This document shows positions 15,367 through 24,446 of a DNA stretch of 46,367 nt, in pieces. The stretch is from Mastigocoleus testarum BC008. Its GTDB lineage: Bacteria; Cyanobacteriota; Cyanobacteriia; Cyanobacteriales; Nostocaceae. The position numbers and the translations under genes are program-made. The notes beneath the pieces were generated by a model. The model was not told the origin of the DNA. It saw only the letters and a program-made list of their open reading frames with translations, and searched no databases. Location: NCBI RefSeq assembly GCF_001456025.1, contig NZ_LMTZ01000167.1, positions 1 through 46,367 of the forward strand, read 5' to 3'. The first letter of the stretch is position 1; every line of letters begins with the position of its first letter.

Positions 15367-16227
15367 ATCGGGTAGTTAATTAAACCAGTGCATTTACTCA
15401 ACCTAGTTTCTATATCATTTATATAGATTTCTAAGTTACAAAATTTTGTTGATAATTTGCACTACTAGTGACTTACGCAAATCTTTTAGTACATACAGAG
15501 GCTTAGAAAATAATAATTTTGTAATAGCTATACCCCATTGTACGTAGCGGGTTACAAATTTACTGACCCTCTCGATGTTGTTATTAGATTTGCGTGAGTT
15601 TCAAATTTTATCTGAGCTTATTTAACTTATCTAACATATCTAACCAATGCCATCATAAAACTGAAGTGTTTCTTTCTCAACTCATTACAGAAAAGAACGA
15701 ATAAAAAGTATTTTCCCATTAGATTGATATTCCGGAAATAAGTATTTCTGGGATTTATTGGCGAAAAATTGCAATTATTTTTCTTCTGAAGCCGTTTATT
15801 TACGACAGGCTGCTATTTTATCAACCGCAGTCAAACGAAACACCCAATTCAAATACCTGAAACTATATATGAACCCTTAGATACCAACCATTATTCTTTA
15901 GTAATAGCAATGGGAGGACATTTGGGAAGTTATCAATTAAAATAGGATATTTTTCCAGCACACTTAATTGCTTTTTTCTTTAACTTAATTTTTCCTGGAT
16001 TAACTAATTGATTTTACAATTACAAATAGTTTATTAATTGCAATAGGAAAAAATTAGGTTAATAAGATTTATCTCCCAAAATACTCTCAGCAAAAATACT
16101 ACTTATGAAGTGGTAAGGAAGAGAGAAATTCGATGGATAGAGGGTGTACCTTTATCTACCCGATAGTATAAACTTTTTTGGCAGTTCATTAATCTTTACT
16201 ATTTCTTCCCACAATTGGGAACTAAAA
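15367..16227. other. long gap with a MITE-like element and a possible decayed gene
   Basis: No intact gene is seen. A 129-bp inverted-repeat element lies at 15471-15599. At about 15788-15945 the plus strand reads protein-like in two frames: EAVYLRQAAILSTAVKRN..., then a shifted frame with PLDTNHYSLVIAMGGHLGSY and a stop. This suggests a frameshifted remnant of a gene whose family I cannot name. The rest is AT-rich. Confidence 0.35.
15471..15599. mobile_element. 129-bp MITE-like inverted-repeat element
   Basis: ACTTACGCAAATCT at 15471-15484 is repeated in inverse orientation as AGATTTGCGTGAGT at 15586-15599, with one mismatch. The interior has no coding capacity. A target-site duplication is not obvious. 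The size and terminal repeats fit a nonautonomous transposon remnant, but the parent family is unknown. Confidence 0.5.
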
Positions 16228-17286
16228 ATGTTTCAACTTATTTTTGTTGTATTAACGGTTATCACAGGTTCGGCTTTGTGTTCTGGGATCGAAGTCGCAT
16301 TATTTTCAGTTTCCCCCCTCAGAGTTAAACAATTAGCACAATCAAAAAATCCTTCTGCTCTAGCACTTCTGGCGATTCGCGAACATATGAATCGACCAAT
16401 TGCAACTATTGTTATTATTAATAATATATTCAATATTATCGGTAGTATTGTTACAGGTAGTGTCGCCACATCGGTATTGGGAGACCGGTGGCTGGGAGTT
16501 TTTTCGGGAATATTAACTTTTCTAATTATTATTTTTGCAGAAATAGTACCAAAAACTATTGGTGAGCGTTACGCGGAACAAGTTTCCATGTTAGCAGCTA
16601 TTCCTGTTGCCGGGTTAGCTCTTATATTTACTCCTTTAGTGTGGGTAATAGAATTTGTCACCGCACCAATTACTAAAGGAAAGAAACAACCAACTACTAA
16701 TAAAGCAGAAATTAAATTATTAGCAGATATTGGACATCAAGAAGGAATAATCGAACGCGACGAAGCAGAAATGATTCAAAGGGTATTTCAGTTGAGCGAT
16801 CTAACTGCGTCTGATTTAATGACACCACGAATTATGTTGACTTATTTACGTGGTGAATTAACTTTGAATGAAGCAAAAACAGATATTATTTCCTCACAAC
16901 ATACCCGGATTATTATCATTAATGAATCAATTGACAGAGTAATTGGAGTTGCTTTAAAACAAAACCTACTAACAGCAATGGTTGAAGGTAGATACAATCA
17001 AAAAATTGCGACCCTAACGCGTAAAGTCAGATTTGTCCCAGAAACAATTCGAGCAGATAAACTCCTCAAAAGTTTTCTTGATGCTCACGAACATTTAACG
17101 GTGGTAGTAGATGAATATGGTAATGTTTCCGGTGTTGTGACTCTGGAAGATGTTCTAGAAGTCATTACTGGCGAAATTGTCGATGAAACAGATAAAACTA
17201 TTGATTTACAAGCTATAGCTCGGAAAAAGCGAGAAAAAATGTTACAGTCCATGAGTCTGGATTATCGAGCTTTAGATAAAAACTAG
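16228..17286 (+). CDS. DUF21/CBS-domain membrane protein (CNNM/CorC-like)
   Basis: The first about 165 residues form a DUF21 (CNNM) membrane domain with several transmembrane helices and the conserved segments ITGSALCSGIEVALFSVSP near the start, NIFNIIGSIVTGSVAT, and FAEIVPKTIGERYAEQ. A cytoplasmic CBS pair follows: LTASDLMTPRIMLTYLRGE, then VVDEYGNVSGVVTLEDVLEVITGEIVDE. The family is implicated in magnesium/cobalt or sodium-coupled divalent cation transport and resistance. A C-terminal CorC_HlyC (FAD-like) domain is absent or very short. I start at the ATG at 16228 (MFQLIFVVL...), since the 28 residues possible upstream (from 16144) lack family character. Confidence 0.85.
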   Translation: MFQLIFVVLTVITGSALCSGIEVALFSVSPLRVKQLAQSKNPSALALLAIREHMNRPIATIVIINNIFNIIGSIVTGSVATSVLGDRWLGVFSGILTFLIIIFAEIVPKTIGERYAEQVSMLAAIPVAGLALIFTPLVWVIEFVTAPITKGKKQPTTNKAEIKLLADIGHQEGIIERDEAEMIQRVFQLSDLTASDLMTPRIMLTYLRGELTLNEAKTDIISSQHTRIIIINESIDRVIGVALKQNLLTAMVEGRYNQKIATLTRKVRFVPETIRADKLLKSFLDAHEHLTVVVDEYGNVSGVVTLEDVLEVITGEIVDETDKTIDLQAIARKKREKMLQSMSLDYRALDKN

Positions 17287-17614
17287 CCTACATTATGGTG
17301 TTTTAATGATTTCAATAGAGAAATAAGACAAAACGAAATATTAAAAAATAGCTGATACTTTATTTTCTCTCAAAAAACAATAACCTAAATAAATAAGAGA
17401 CGAAAAAATATGCAGTTACTAACAGATATACCAAGGTAATATGATGTTTTTTCGTTAAAAAATAATAGATATTTTTGTCACTGAAAATATCTATTTAATT
17501 ACAAAAATAAGTTTTTAGAGATAAATAATCTTGATTTTTATCCTATTTTTAATTTGCTTTATTGGTCGAATTAGTTAATAAAAACAACTTTTTGTAAAAT
17601 TTCTTGTAAAAAAG
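17287..17614. other. AT-rich gap upstream of the urt promoter
   Basis: No gene or RNA is recognised between the CBS-domain gene and the NtcA-type promoter. The segment is exceptionally AT-rich. Confidence 0.5.
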
Positions 17615-17657
17615 GTATATGAAGATACACTTTAATGAGAAAGTATCAAATTAATAT
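17615..17657 (+). promoter_or_regulatory. NtcA-activated promoter of the urt operon
   Basis: GTATATGAAGATAC at 17615-17628 is a perfect GTA-N8-TAC NtcA site. Exactly 23 nt later comes TAATAT (17652-17657), which fits the TAN3T -10 box. Site plus 22-24 nt plus -10 is the canonical class II NtcA promoter. It lies about 115 nt upstream of the urtA start codon. Urea transport genes are known to be nitrogen-regulated by NtcA in Anabaena, so the site fits the operon it precedes. Confidence 0.85.
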
Positions 17658-17772
17658 CAGTAATGTATAACATTTTGCACTTTTATGGTTACAGAATAAT
17701 GTCAACTTCGTAGTGTATATGCTTAATTAACTTTAATTAAGGAAATTATATCTTTTGGGTAAGTAAAAGAAC

Positions 17773-19092
17773 ATGAAAAACAGATTTAATAGAAGAATTT
17801 TCTTAATTTATGGTATAGGTGCATTTGGTACGAGTGTTTTCTTAAAGGCTTGTGCTAATGATTCACCTGCTTCTACAGAAAACCCATCAGAATCTACGAC
17901 AGACTCATCCACCACAGAGACCAGCAATGGTCAGACTATTAAAGTAGGAATTCTACATTCCCTCAGCGGTACAATGGCTATTAGTGAAAGAAGTGTTGTA
18001 GATGCAGAAAAATTAGCCATCAAAGAAATTAATGCTAATGGTGGAGTTTTAGGCAAACAAATTGAAGCTATTCTTGAAGATGGGGCTTCTAATTGGGATA
18101 CTTTTAGAGAGAAAGCTAATAAACTTATCGACCAAGATAAAGTTGCTGTTGTTTTTGGTTGCTGGACTTCTGCTAGCCGCAAAAACGTTAAACCTGTGTT
18201 TGAAAATAAAGACCACATGTTGTGGTATCCGGTCCAATACGAAGGTCAAGAGTGCTCGCAAAATATTTTCTATACCGGTGCAGCACCAAACCAGCAAATT
18301 GAACCTGCGGTTGATTGGTTATTAAAAAATAAAGGTAAAGAATTCTTTCTAGTTGGTTCCGATTATGTTTTTCCCAAAACAGCCAACCAAATCATCAAAG
18401 CACAACTAGAAGCAAATGGTGGTAAAACAGTCGGAGAAGATTACTTACCATTGGGTAACATCGAAGTTACACCTATTATTAGCAAAATTAAGCAAGCCTT
18501 ACCCAACGGTGGAGTAATTTTTAATACTTTGAATGGAGATAGTAATGTAGCTTTCTTCAAACAATTGAAAGGTGCAGGTATAACACCAGATAAATATCCC
18601 ACCATGTCCGTTAGTATCGCTGAAGAAGAAGTGAAGGCGATTGGTGTAAAGTATCTCAAAGGTCACTATGCAGCCTGGAATTATTTCCAAACAGTAGATA
18701 CTCCTGCAAACAAAAAATTTGTTGAAGCTTTCAAGAAAGAGTATGGAAGTGATCGCGTAACTAACGACCCAATGGAAGCAGCATACATTGGAGTTTACTT
18801 GTGGAAGCAAGCGGTAGAAAAAGCTGAAACAACTGATTTAGAGAAAGTTCGTGCTGCTGCTTACGGTCAAACTTTAGAAGCACCGGAAGGAAAGGTGATA
18901 ATGAATTCCAATCATCACCTGTCTAAAGTTGTTCGTATTGGTGAAGTCAGAGATGATGGTTTGTTTGAAATCATCAATGAGACTCCCACTGCTGTCGATC
19001 CAGTACCTTGGAATCAGTTTGTCACTTCTACTAAGGGTTTTGCTTGTGATTGGTCGGATCCGACGAAGGGTGGTAAATATAAGACGACTTAG
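17773..19092 (+). CDS. urtA: urea ABC transporter, substrate-binding lipoprotein
   Basis: The 439-aa periplasmic binding protein captures urea for the UrtBCDE transporter. The N-terminus has a twin-arginine-like NRRIFL motif and a lipobox ending FLKAC, with C27 as the predicted lipidated residue, followed by a Ser/Thr-rich linker. The type I binding-protein fold contains UrtA landmarks: VGILHSLSGTMAISE, VVFGCWTSASRKNVKPVFE, MLWYPVQYEGQECS and NDPMEAAYIGVYLWKQAV. It is first in the five-gene operon behind an NtcA site. The ATG at 17773 begins the signal peptide. The spacer to urtB is unusually long (about 450 bp) because an STRR is inserted. Confidence 0.95.
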   Translation: MKNRFNRRIFLIYGIGAFGTSVFLKACANDSPASTENPSESTTDSSTTETSNGQTIKVGILHSLSGTMAISERSVVDAEKLAIKEINANGGVLGKQIEAILEDGASNWDTFREKANKLIDQDKVAVVFGCWTSASRKNVKPVFENKDHMLWYPVQYEGQECSQNIFYTGAAPNQQIEPAVDWLLKNKGKEFFLVGSDYVFPKTANQIIKAQLEANGGKTVGEDYLPLGNIEVTPIISKIKQALPNGGVIFNTLNGDSNVAFFKQLKGAGITPDKYPTMSVSIAEEEVKAIGVKYLKGHYAAWNYFQTVDTPANKKFVEAFKKEYGSDRVTNDPMEAAYIGVYLWKQAVEKAETTDLEKVRAAAYGQTLEAPEGKVIMNSNHHLSKVVRIGEVRDDGLFEIINETPTAVDPVPWNQFVTSTKGFACDWSDPTKGGKYKTT

Positions 19093-19100
19093 GGGTGATG

Positions 19101-19262
19101 AATGAGTAATAAGTAATGAGTAATGAGTAATGAGTAATGAGTAATGAGTAATAAGTAATGAGTAATGAGTAACAAGTAATGAGTAATGAGTAATAAGTAA
19201 TAAGTAATAAGTAATGAGTAATAAGTAATGAGTAATGAGTAAGTAATGGGTAATTGGTAATT
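19101..19262. repeat. long heptamer STRR (GAGTAAT/AAGTAAT) between urtA and urtB
   Basis: More than twenty near-identical 7-bp units of TAATGAG or TAATAAG run head to tail, starting 8 nt after the urtA stop. The remaining spacer to urtB (19263-19541) contains no gene. A frame on the opposite strand over the repeat (19031-19279) is an artefact of its composition. Confidence 0.95.
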
Positions 19263-19541
19263 GGTTTATCTATTATCAAATATCTAAAAAAGAGGTTTCA
19301 AGAACAAAAGATTCCAAGAGTGTGTTTATAAATAAAATATAAAAACTTGTAGGGTGTATTAGGCGTGCGAAATAATATCTTTTTTAGGTCATCTTTCTCA
19401 TCGTGTCGTAACGCACCGCTATATACGATTAATATTCATTCTATAAACGCACTCTGATAAAAATAAATTTCCAGAGAAAAATCCTAAGAGAAAGAAAAAT
19501 ACTATATCCTAATTTGAAATTTTCGGGGGAAATTAAAATAA

Positions 19542-20759
19542 GTGTTAGCAAGTTTTTTAGATGTTTTATTTAATGGTATTAGTACTGGCTCTGTATTATT
19601 AATTGCGGCTTTAGGACTTGCTATTATATTTGGCTTGATGGGTGTAATTAATATGGCCCATGGTGAGTTAATGATGTTGGGAGCATACACAACTTTCATT
19701 GTACAGAACGTATGCAAAGAATTAGGTGGAATCTGGTTTGAGAGTTATATATTTTTTGCGATTGTCACTGCTTTTTTATTAACTGCTGTCTTTGGTTTAA
19801 TTCTAGAAAAAGGGATTATCAGATATCTTTATGGTAGACCTCTAGAAACTTTACTTGCAACTTGGGGTGTAAGTTTAATACTCAAGCAATTTGTCCGCAG
19901 TGTAAATTGGGTATTATTTATTGGAATCAGTTTATTTTGTTTATTATTTTTTGGTGGTTTATGGATTTTGAATTCTCGTTTTAATTCTCATTTTAATTTT
20001 ATTCGGTTTCGTAGTTGGGTTATAGGATTATTATTTTCCCTCTCTTTAGCAGTATCGTTCACAACAGCTAATTTCTTCAGTCAGACCTATAAACTATCAG
20101 TTAATCAACCTTGGTTTGGGGCTCAAAATGTAGACGTTACTGCTCCTACTTGGTTGCAAGAAGGATTAAATTTTAGTGAGTTAAATATTCCTGTGTGGTT
20201 AAAAGAAGATTGGGGTTTAGGAACTTTATATTTCCCCTATACTCGAATATTTATCATATTTTTAACTATTGTTTGTGTTACAGGAATTTATCTATTCTTA
20301 CAACGTTCAAGATGGGGATTAAGAATTCGTGCTGTAACCCAAAATCGAGATATGAGTGCTTGTTTGGGTATCCCTACAGAAACAGTTGATGGAATTACCT
20401 TTGCACTTGGTTCGGGATTAGCTGGAATTGCTGGAGCTGCAATTAGTTTGCTTGGATCTGTGGGACCAAATACCGGACAAAATTATATTATTGATACTTT
20501 TATGGTTGTTGTGGTTGGAGGTGTAGGAAATTTTTTGGGCTCTATCATCGCAGCATTGGGGATTGGTACGGCTAACTTTTTAATTGCTTCTGGTACTTTG
20601 ACTTTTCTGTTTGCTCCTATCCCACCTTTAGTTGATTTTTTTAAGTTTTTTTCTACCACTAGTATGGCAAAAGTGATGGTTTTTGGATTAATTATTACAT
20701 TTTTACAATGGAAACCTACTGGAATTTTCGCTCAGAAAGGTAGAAATGTCGAGTTGTAG
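19542..20759 (+). CDS. urtB: urea ABC transporter permease UrtB
   Basis: A branched-chain-type (LivH-like) inner-membrane permease, 405 aa. The conserved LivH/UrtB parts are at the ends: NGISTGSVLLIAALGLAIIF followed by INMAHGELMMLGAY near residues 10-50, and RAVTQNRDMSACLGI with LGSGLAGIAGA and VVVVGGVGNFLGSI in the C-terminal half. The central region (about 120-230) carries extra transmembrane and extracytoplasmic sequence, making it longer than the about 300-aa LivH, as is usual for cyanobacterial UrtB. The start is the GTG at 19542, which begins directly with the family N-terminus; a GGGGGA stretch lies 12 nt upstream. Confidence 0.95.
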   Translation: MLASFLDVLFNGISTGSVLLIAALGLAIIFGLMGVINMAHGELMMLGAYTTFIVQNVCKELGGIWFESYIFFAIVTAFLLTAVFGLILEKGIIRYLYGRPLETLLATWGVSLILKQFVRSVNWVLFIGISLFCLLFFGGLWILNSRFNSHFNFIRFRSWVIGLLFSLSLAVSFTTANFFSQTYKLSVNQPWFGAQNVDVTAPTWLQEGLNFSELNIPVWLKEDWGLGTLYFPYTRIFIIFLTIVCVTGIYLFLQRSRWGLRIRAVTQNRDMSACLGIPTETVDGITFALGSGLAGIAGAAISLLGSVGPNTGQNYIIDTFMVVVVGGVGNFLGSIIAALGIGTANFLIASGTLTFLFAPIPPLVDFFKFFSTTSMAKVMVFGLIITFLQWKPTGIFAQKGRNVEL

Positions 20760-20977
20760 TTTTAGGGAATGGGTAATTGGTAATTGGTCATAGGTAATTG
20801 ACCTCTTAATTTATTTTAATTGCGGTGCGTTACGGCTTGCGCTTAACACACCCTACGAATTTTATAATTTGTTTAATTCAAGTTTGTGGGTAATCAATAA
20901 ATATCAAAATATTAAATAAATTGAGATTCGATAAATTCAGAAGATTATGATTTTTAAAAAAATTAAAGCTGAAAAAC

Positions 20978-22078
20978 ATGAAACTTAAAGGGGGAAAATC
21001 AATATTAATTGAGGTGGGATTGGTAATCGCGATCGCACTCGTCTTGATTTTTATTATGCCAGTTATACTTTCAGATTTTCGCTTGAATTTATTAGGAAGA
21101 TTTCTATCACTGGCGATTGTAGCTTTAGGTATAGATTTAATTTGGGGTTATACCGGTTTACTAAGTTTGGGACATGGTATTTTTTTTGGTTTGGGTGGAT
21201 ATGCGATCGCTATGCACCTTAAATTACAAGTTCCAGAAGGTGAATTACCAGATTTTATGGGTCTTTATGGGGTGACAGAACTCCCTGAATTTTGGGAACC
21301 TTTTCATTCGTTTCGCTTTGCTGCGATCGCGACTTTTCTTATTCCCACTGTATTTGCAGGATTATTAGGATATCTCGTATTCAGAAACCGCATTCGAGGT
21401 GTGTATTTTTCAATTTTGACACAAGCTGCAACAATCGTTTTCTTTAACTTCTTTAACGGACAACAAAAGCTATTTAATGGAACTAATGGATTAATAGATT
21501 TTACAACTTTATTTAAGTTAAAAGTTAGTGAATACAGTACCCAATATATTTTTTATAATCTCACAATAGTTTTCCTGGTTTTAACATATTTTCTTTGTCG
21601 GTGGTTAACAAGTGGACGTTTTGGAAGGGTACTAATCGCAATTCGTGATGATGAAAGTCGAGTGCGCTTTTCCGGTTATAACCCCACAGATTTTAAAGTA
21701 TTGGTATTCGCTGTTTCTGGTGCGATCGCAGGAATTGCAGGAGCATTTTACACTCTCCAAAGTGGTTCGGTTTCACCTAAAACAATGGAGATTGCTTTTT
21801 CGATTGAAATGGTAATTTGGGTTGCTGTTGGAGGACGCGGAACATTAGTCGGAGCAATATTAGGTACGTTATTAGTAAATTATGCTCGTACCTTTTTCAG
21901 CGAACAATTTGCAGAATTCTGGTTATTTTTTCAAGGTGCGCTGTTTTTAATAGTTGTGACGGTACTCCCTGATGGTGTTATTGGATGGTTACGTAGTGAA
22001 GGGATAGAATTAATTAAAAAAAAGAGAAAAGTTTCAACTTATCCTGCGCTAGAAGAATCTGAAGTACAGGGAGATTGA
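20978..22078 (+). CDS. urtC: urea ABC transporter permease UrtC
   Basis: The second, LivM-like permease of the transporter, 366 aa. Recognisable blocks are LAIVALGIDLIWGYTGLLSL followed by GHGIFFGLGGYA near 45-75, GVYFSILTQAATIVFFNFF near 146, LIAIRDDESRVRFSGYNPT, and AIAGIAGAFYTLQSGSVSP. About eight to ten transmembrane helices are expected. The ATG at 20978 is used; the 218-bp spacer after urtB contains a TAATTGG-type repeat (about 20771-20800) and a GC-rich segment but no gene. Four HIP1 octamers occur within or at the edge of the gene. Confidence 0.95.
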   Translation: MKLKGGKSILIEVGLVIAIALVLIFIMPVILSDFRLNLLGRFLSLAIVALGIDLIWGYTGLLSLGHGIFFGLGGYAIAMHLKLQVPEGELPDFMGLYGVTELPEFWEPFHSFRFAAIATFLIPTVFAGLLGYLVFRNRIRGVYFSILTQAATIVFFNFFNGQQKLFNGTNGLIDFTTLFKLKVSEYSTQYIFYNLTIVFLVLTYFLCRWLTSGRFGRVLIAIRDDESRVRFSGYNPTDFKVLVFAVSGAIAGIAGAFYTLQSGSVSPKTMEIAFSIEMVIWVAVGGRGTLVGAILGTLLVNYARTFFSEQFAEFWLFFQGALFLIVVTVLPDGVIGWLRSEGIELIKKKRKVSTYPALEESEVQGD

Positions 22079-22185
22079 TAGGAGAAGTCAGAAGTCAGAA
22101 GTCAGAAATCAGAATTTAGGATTTAAGAATTATTCCTTAATATGTTCTTCCAAATACCTAGATTCCCAATATTACACTATTTTCA

Positions 22186-22256
22186 GAATTTCCCACACTT
22201 CCCACACCTCCCACACTTCCCACACCTCCCACACTTCCCACACTTCCCACAAGTGG
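22186..22256. repeat. 9-bp STRR (CTTCCCACA/CCTCCCACA) directly upstream of urtD
   Basis: About seven 9-bp units run from 22186 to within 10 bp of the urtD start. As the period is a multiple of three and stop-free, it keeps a frame open from 22142 into urtD, adding a spurious PHFPHLPHFPH-like leader. A GTCAGAA-type STRR lies just upstream, at about 22083-22112. Confidence 0.9.
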
Positions 22257-22264
22257 CTTCCACC

Positions 22265-23014
22265 ATGAACCCTAAAATCTTACAAACCCAAAATGTCACT
22301 GTCAGTTTTGACGGTTTTAAAGCATTAAATAATCTTAATTTCAGCATGGATGTAGGAGAATTACGCGTTGTAATTGGTCCCAATGGTGCTGGTAAAACAA
22401 CTTTTATTGATGTAATTACTGGTAAGGTAAAGCCTACGGAAGGAAAAGTTATTTTTAAAGGTAAAAATATTCGTTCTTTTCAAGAACATGAAATCATCCG
22501 TATGGGTATTGGTCGGAAATTTCAAACACCTCGAATATATCTCAATCTAACAGCTAGTGAAAATCTAGAACTGAGTGCAAATCGTAATAAAAATATTTTT
22601 TCTACCTTATTTGTAACTTCCAAGAAAACAGACAAATATAAAATACAAGGATTGCTCGAAACTATTGGTTTGACTTCCAAAGCAAATATCAAATCAGCTT
22701 TTCTTTCCCATGGGGAAAAACAACGTTTAGAAATTGGAATGTTAGTCGCCCAATCTCCAGATTTATTGTTGGTAGATGAACCTGTTGCAGGTTTAACGGA
22801 TGAAGAAACTTATAATGTTGCACAGCTACTTTTAATGCTTGCAGAAAGCCACTCAATTCTTGTAATTGAGCATGATATGGAATTTGTCCGAGAAATTGCG
22901 AGAAAGGTAACAGTTCTTCATGAGGGTTCGGTTTTATGTGAAGGTAACATTGAAGAAGTACAAAATGACCCTCGCGTTATCGAAGTCTATTTAGGACAAC
23001 AAAATAATAATTAA
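22265..23014 (+). CDS. urtD: urea ABC transporter ATP-binding protein UrtD
   Basis: A LivG-like ABC ATPase of 249 aa from the ATG at 22265. Walker A is GPNGAGKTT, the signature loop is LSHGEKQRLEIG, Walker B is LLLVDEPVAGL, and the H-loop sits in LVIEHDMEFV. GIGRKFQTPRIYLNLTASEN after Walker A is typical of UrtD/LivG. The frame is open 41 codons further upstream but that part is translated repeat, so the ATG at 22265 (MNPKILQTQNV) is preferred because it matches where the family begins. Confidence 0.95.
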   Translation: MNPKILQTQNVTVSFDGFKALNNLNFSMDVGELRVVIGPNGAGKTTFIDVITGKVKPTEGKVIFKGKNIRSFQEHEIIRMGIGRKFQTPRIYLNLTASENLELSANRNKNIFSTLFVTSKKTDKYKIQGLLETIGLTSKANIKSAFLSHGEKQRLEIGMLVAQSPDLLLVDEPVAGLTDEETYNVAQLLLMLAESHSILVIEHDMEFVREIARKVTVLHEGSVLCEGNIEEVQNDPRVIEVYLGQQNNN

Positions 23015-23049
23015 TCTCAAATAATATATATAAAATCTAGTCAGAATTA

Positions 23050-23748
23050 ATGTTACAAATATCTAATTTAAATGTTTATTACGGCGAAAGTCATATTCTA
23101 CGGGACGTAGATTTGAGCGTCCCTGAAGGTCAAATGGTGTGTTTAATTGGACGTAATGGGGTAGGGAAAACAACCCTAATGAAAACAATTATGGGTTTAC
23201 TTAAACCTCGCAGCGGTACCATTAACTTTTCCGAGACTATTATCAACTCTAAATCTCCCGACCAAAGAGCAAAAATGGGAATTGGTTATGTTCCTCAAGG
23301 GAGAGAAATTATTCCTCGGTTAACAGTGAAAGAAAACTTATTATTAGGTTTGGAAGCAAGAAAAAATCGAGTAAGAAATCCAGATATACCTGAAAGTATT
23401 TTTAGATTATTTCCCGTTTTAAAAACTATGTTATCGCGCATGGGTGGCGATTTAAGTGGAGGACAACAGCAACAATTAGCTATTGCTCGTACTTTAATGG
23501 GAAAACCCCAATTACTTGTATTAGATGAGCCTACTGAGGGTATTCAACCATCAATTATTTTAGAAATTGAAGCTGCTGTTCGTAACATTGTCGAAACCAC
23601 TGGAATTTCTGTTTTATTAGTAGAACAACATTTACATTTTGTGCGTCAAGCTGATTATTACTACGCGATGCAGAAAGGTGGTATTGTTGCTTCTGGTTTA
23701 ACGAGCGAACTCAGTCAAGATGTGATTCAAAGATTTTTAGCCGTTTAA
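23050..23748 (+). CDS. urtE: urea ABC transporter ATP-binding protein UrtE
   Basis: The LivF-like second ATPase, 232 aa. Walker A is GRNGVGKTT, the signature loop LSGGQQQQLAIAR, Walker B LLVLDEPTEGIQPSI, and the H-loop LLVEQHLHFV. It pairs with UrtD to power urea import, and follows it by 35 nt, the tightest spacing in the operon. It is the last urt gene; no urease gene lies within the window. Confidence 0.95.
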   Translation: MLQISNLNVYYGESHILRDVDLSVPEGQMVCLIGRNGVGKTTLMKTIMGLLKPRSGTINFSETIINSKSPDQRAKMGIGYVPQGREIIPRLTVKENLLLGLEARKNRVRNPDIPESIFRLFPVLKTMLSRMGGDLSGGQQQQLAIARTLMGKPQLLVLDEPTEGIQPSIILEIEAAVRNIVETTGISVLLVEQHLHFVRQADYYYAMQKGGIVASGLTSELSQDVIQRFLAV

Positions 23749-23939
23749 AGTTTGATGTGAGAAATTAAAATCTAAATCTCATCAGTGTCTTGGTTTCAAG
23801 TTTGATCTAAGATTATTATCTCGCGAGAGTGATGGAAGAGCGGTAAAAATAAAAAATATATCTTACGCTATCATATCAAGTCCGCTTAATTAGTTACTAT
23901 ATAGCCCTATTGAAAAGACGGCGGTCATTACCTAATAAC

Positions 23940-24017
23940 CATTTTACTCATTACTTATTACTTATTACTTATTACTTATTACTTATTACTTATTACTTAT
24001 TACTTATTACTTATTAC
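23940..24017. repeat. heptamer STRR (TTACTTA units)
   Basis: Ten or so head-to-tail 7-bp units of ATTACTT lie between urtE and the unknown gene at 24.4 kb. The unit is the reverse complement of the AAGTAAT units found between urtA and urtB. Confidence 0.93.
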
Positions 24018-24074
24018 TTCGCCCCTACAGATATGATAACTGTTTAGCCGGACGTAATATCACGCGTTCGCAGG

Positions 24075-24197
24075 AAATATAGCACTACGCAACTAGGTTA
24101 GGAAATTGATCAACGCTCAAATCTATCATTGGTAAACCTTTCGTCGTCTTCCTGTGTGGTCCATTTTTACTTTTTGCTTGTGCGTAGCGCTATATTT
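24075..24197. mobile_element. 123-bp MITE-like inverted-repeat element
   Basis: AAATATAGCACTACGCA (24075-24091) matches, in inverse orientation and with one mismatch, TGCGTAGCGCTATATTT (24181-24197). The interior has no coding capacity. It resembles a nonautonomous element; the parent transposon is unknown. Confidence 0.55.
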
Positions 24198-24446
24198 TTA
24201 ATCATTTCATTAAAGTGTATTTTAATACTTATTGTCAGATCCTAGTATATGATTAGCAACCGATTAATACTGGGTAGATGAAGCTTAATAAGGGGAGCAA
24301 CGAGATAAATACTAGCCTCAAAGAGTTATTTAAGTTACTAACTTTTCTCGGTACATAATCTTAATGCATCTATGACAAGCATTTTTTAGCTTGGCACCTG
24401 GACGATATGTTTTCAAAATTCCAGTATTTCTATTTTGGAGAAAACT

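Larger units (their letters stand above)
23749..24446. other. gap after urtE with an STRR and a MITE-like element
   Basis: No gene is seen in this roughly 700-bp stretch. It contains the heptamer repeat at 23940-24017 and the inverted-repeat element at 24075-24197, listed separately. The remaining sequence to 24446 must hold the promoter of the unknown gene that follows. Confidence 0.5.

Noticed and set aside
19031..19279. Minus-strand frame of LLITYYSLLIT repeats after urtA
   Set aside because: A pure translation of the heptamer STRR.
23940..24017. Possible CRISPR array
   Set aside because: Units are 7 bp, head to tail, without unique spacers, and no cas genes are nearby; this and the other tandem arrays are STRRs.
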